Shown: positions 51,038 to 51,551 of the stretch, one piece after another | How the letters are laid out: every line of letters begins with the position of its first letter | Position numbering within the stretch: position 1 is the first letter of the stretch | DNA from: an uncultured Bacteroides sp. | GTDB taxonomy: Bacteria > Bacteroidota > Bacteroidia > Bacteroidales > Bacteroidaceae | Assembly: GCA_900766005.1 (NCBI GenBank) | Contig: CAAFTU010000056.1 | Span: 1-51,551 of the forward strand | Direction: 5' to 3' | DNA length: 51,551 nt | Made by a program: the position numbers and the translations under genes | Notes under the pieces: generated by a model | Seen by the model: the letters and a program-made list of their open reading frames with translations, nothing else | What the model was told of the DNA's origin: nothing | The model's database searches: none

Positions 51038-51110
51038 GATAGTTTATATTATTAAGATATTATTTGTAATACAGTTTTTACAGCAAGGTATCCTCAATAC
51101 TCATTCCCGG

Positions 51111-51305
51111 TCAAAAGTCTTTGCCGTTATAAGTTATTTTATCGCCGTCGAAAATAAACAGATGCTCGGTGTTTACACCCATTTCTTCCAGTTCCGAGCG
51201 GCTGTAGTGTGTGCCATACAGACCGTCCGTTCTTTCTCCACAAGCTGTTAGCATGAAGAACAATACTATAAGATACACTGACAGGTTGATTTGTATTTTC
51301 TTCAT
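51111..51305 (-). CDS. Short lipoprotein, unknown
   Basis: A 64-residue lipoprotein: MKKIQINLSVYLIVLFFMLTAC with lipobox LTAC, then GERTDGLYGTHYSRSELEEMGVNTEHLFIFDGDKITYNGKDF. The mature part is only about 43 residues, so it may be a small lipoprotein or the N-terminal part of a longer one that stops early. The start at 51305 is the first ATG with the signal peptide. Family unknown. Confidence 0.55.
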   Translation of the reverse strand: MKKIQINLSVYLIVLFFMLTACGERTDGLYGTHYSRSELEEMGVNTEHLFIFDGDKITYNGKDF

Positions 51306-51332
51306 AATGACAATATTTTTAATTAACAGCAA

Positions 51333-51491
51333 CTAAATATTTTGTTCCGAACGTTGGCATACCCCTGCTTCCTTATCATAGATATATATATTCTTCCCGA
51401 TTTTCAGGCTTATATTTTTTAACTCACCGCTTTTATTCAACTGTATCACGAAATCGCCCGGTTGTCTTAGCCTAAAAAAGGTTGACTGTTT
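51333..51491 (-). pseudogene. C-terminal fragment of an unknown gene
   Basis: A 52-codon frame reads KQSTFFRLRQPGDFVIQLNK, 'SGELKNISLKIGKNIYIYDK' and ends SEQNI before TAG. It lies directly upstream of the short lipoprotein gene on the same strand and follows an in-frame stop, so it looks like a gene tail cut by recombination or by the mutation of a longer gene that extends beyond 51491. Family not recognised. Confidence 0.4.
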
Positions 51492-51551
51492 TTAAGTTAA
51501 ACCTGAAGCCTGTTGACTTCTTTATCTTATCCCTATAGTTTGTTGCCATAA

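Overview
The window is a chromosomal segment of a Bacteroidales bacterium, most likely Bacteroidaceae (Bacteroides or Phocaeicola; the species cannot be fixed by eye). Reasons: a complete ECF sigma / FecR anti-sigma / SusC / SusD operon, a lipoprotein TamA-type (TamL-like) outer-membrane assembly protein, a DksA-like protein lacking most zinc cysteines, lipoboxes of the Bacteroidetes type, and many -7 boxes of the form TAnnTTTG, the signature of the Bacteroidetes primary sigma factor. No rRNA, tRNA, CRISPR array, integrase or intact insertion sequence was seen.

Left island (1-7430): an AT-rich, all-minus-strand array of small unrelated genes. One looks like a polymorphic-toxin immunity protein (Imm26-like), one is DUF2750, several are small membrane proteins, and several are unrecognised. 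No toxin is visible. Two diverged copies of a 70-bp promoter-like block (4500-4569, 7361-7430) stand before sub-groups of the array. The layout suggests accumulated immunity genes against interbacterial toxins.

Core block 1 (7501-12770, minus): two PepSY-like secreted proteins, then (reading upstream) an OmpR-type two-component system and prolyl-tRNA synthetase. Core block 2 (13041-24184, plus): ECF sigma factor, FecR anti-sigma factor, SusC, SusD, a DUF4843 lipoprotein, a PKD-like lipoprotein and a 720-residue protein with two thioredoxin folds. This reads as a surface-signalled TonB-dependent uptake locus without any carbohydrate-active enzyme. Core block 3 (24287-37984): TamL-like protein divergent from a TrmH-family RNA methyltransferase; a minus-strand run ileS, dksA-like, lspA, DUF4296 lipoprotein and a small conserved gene; a GNAT/nitrilase fusion divergent from thiD; then fabD and a patatin-like lipase. 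Core block 4 (38030-43131): a cytoplasmic GH13 amylase-type enzyme, a third PepSY-like protein, glycogen branching enzyme and a YhcH-family protein, consistent with glycogen and sugar metabolism.

Right island (43132-51551): repeat-rich and decaying. It holds a 36-bp perfect inverted repeat enclosing alternating tandem repeats, a 22-bp repeat array, an orphan Phd/YefM antitoxin whose YoeB-type toxin is cut short next to palindromic repeats, an XRE regulator paired with an AlbA/Schlafen-type ATP-binding regulator, an HD-hydrolase gene broken by a frameshift, a metallophosphoesterase with an internal deletion, an MFS exporter, fragments of other genes (including a DUF6714 C-terminus), and two secreted proteins of unknown function. 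The most interesting places are the left immunity-type array with its repeated promoter block and the inverted-repeat element at 43.4-43.8 kb.
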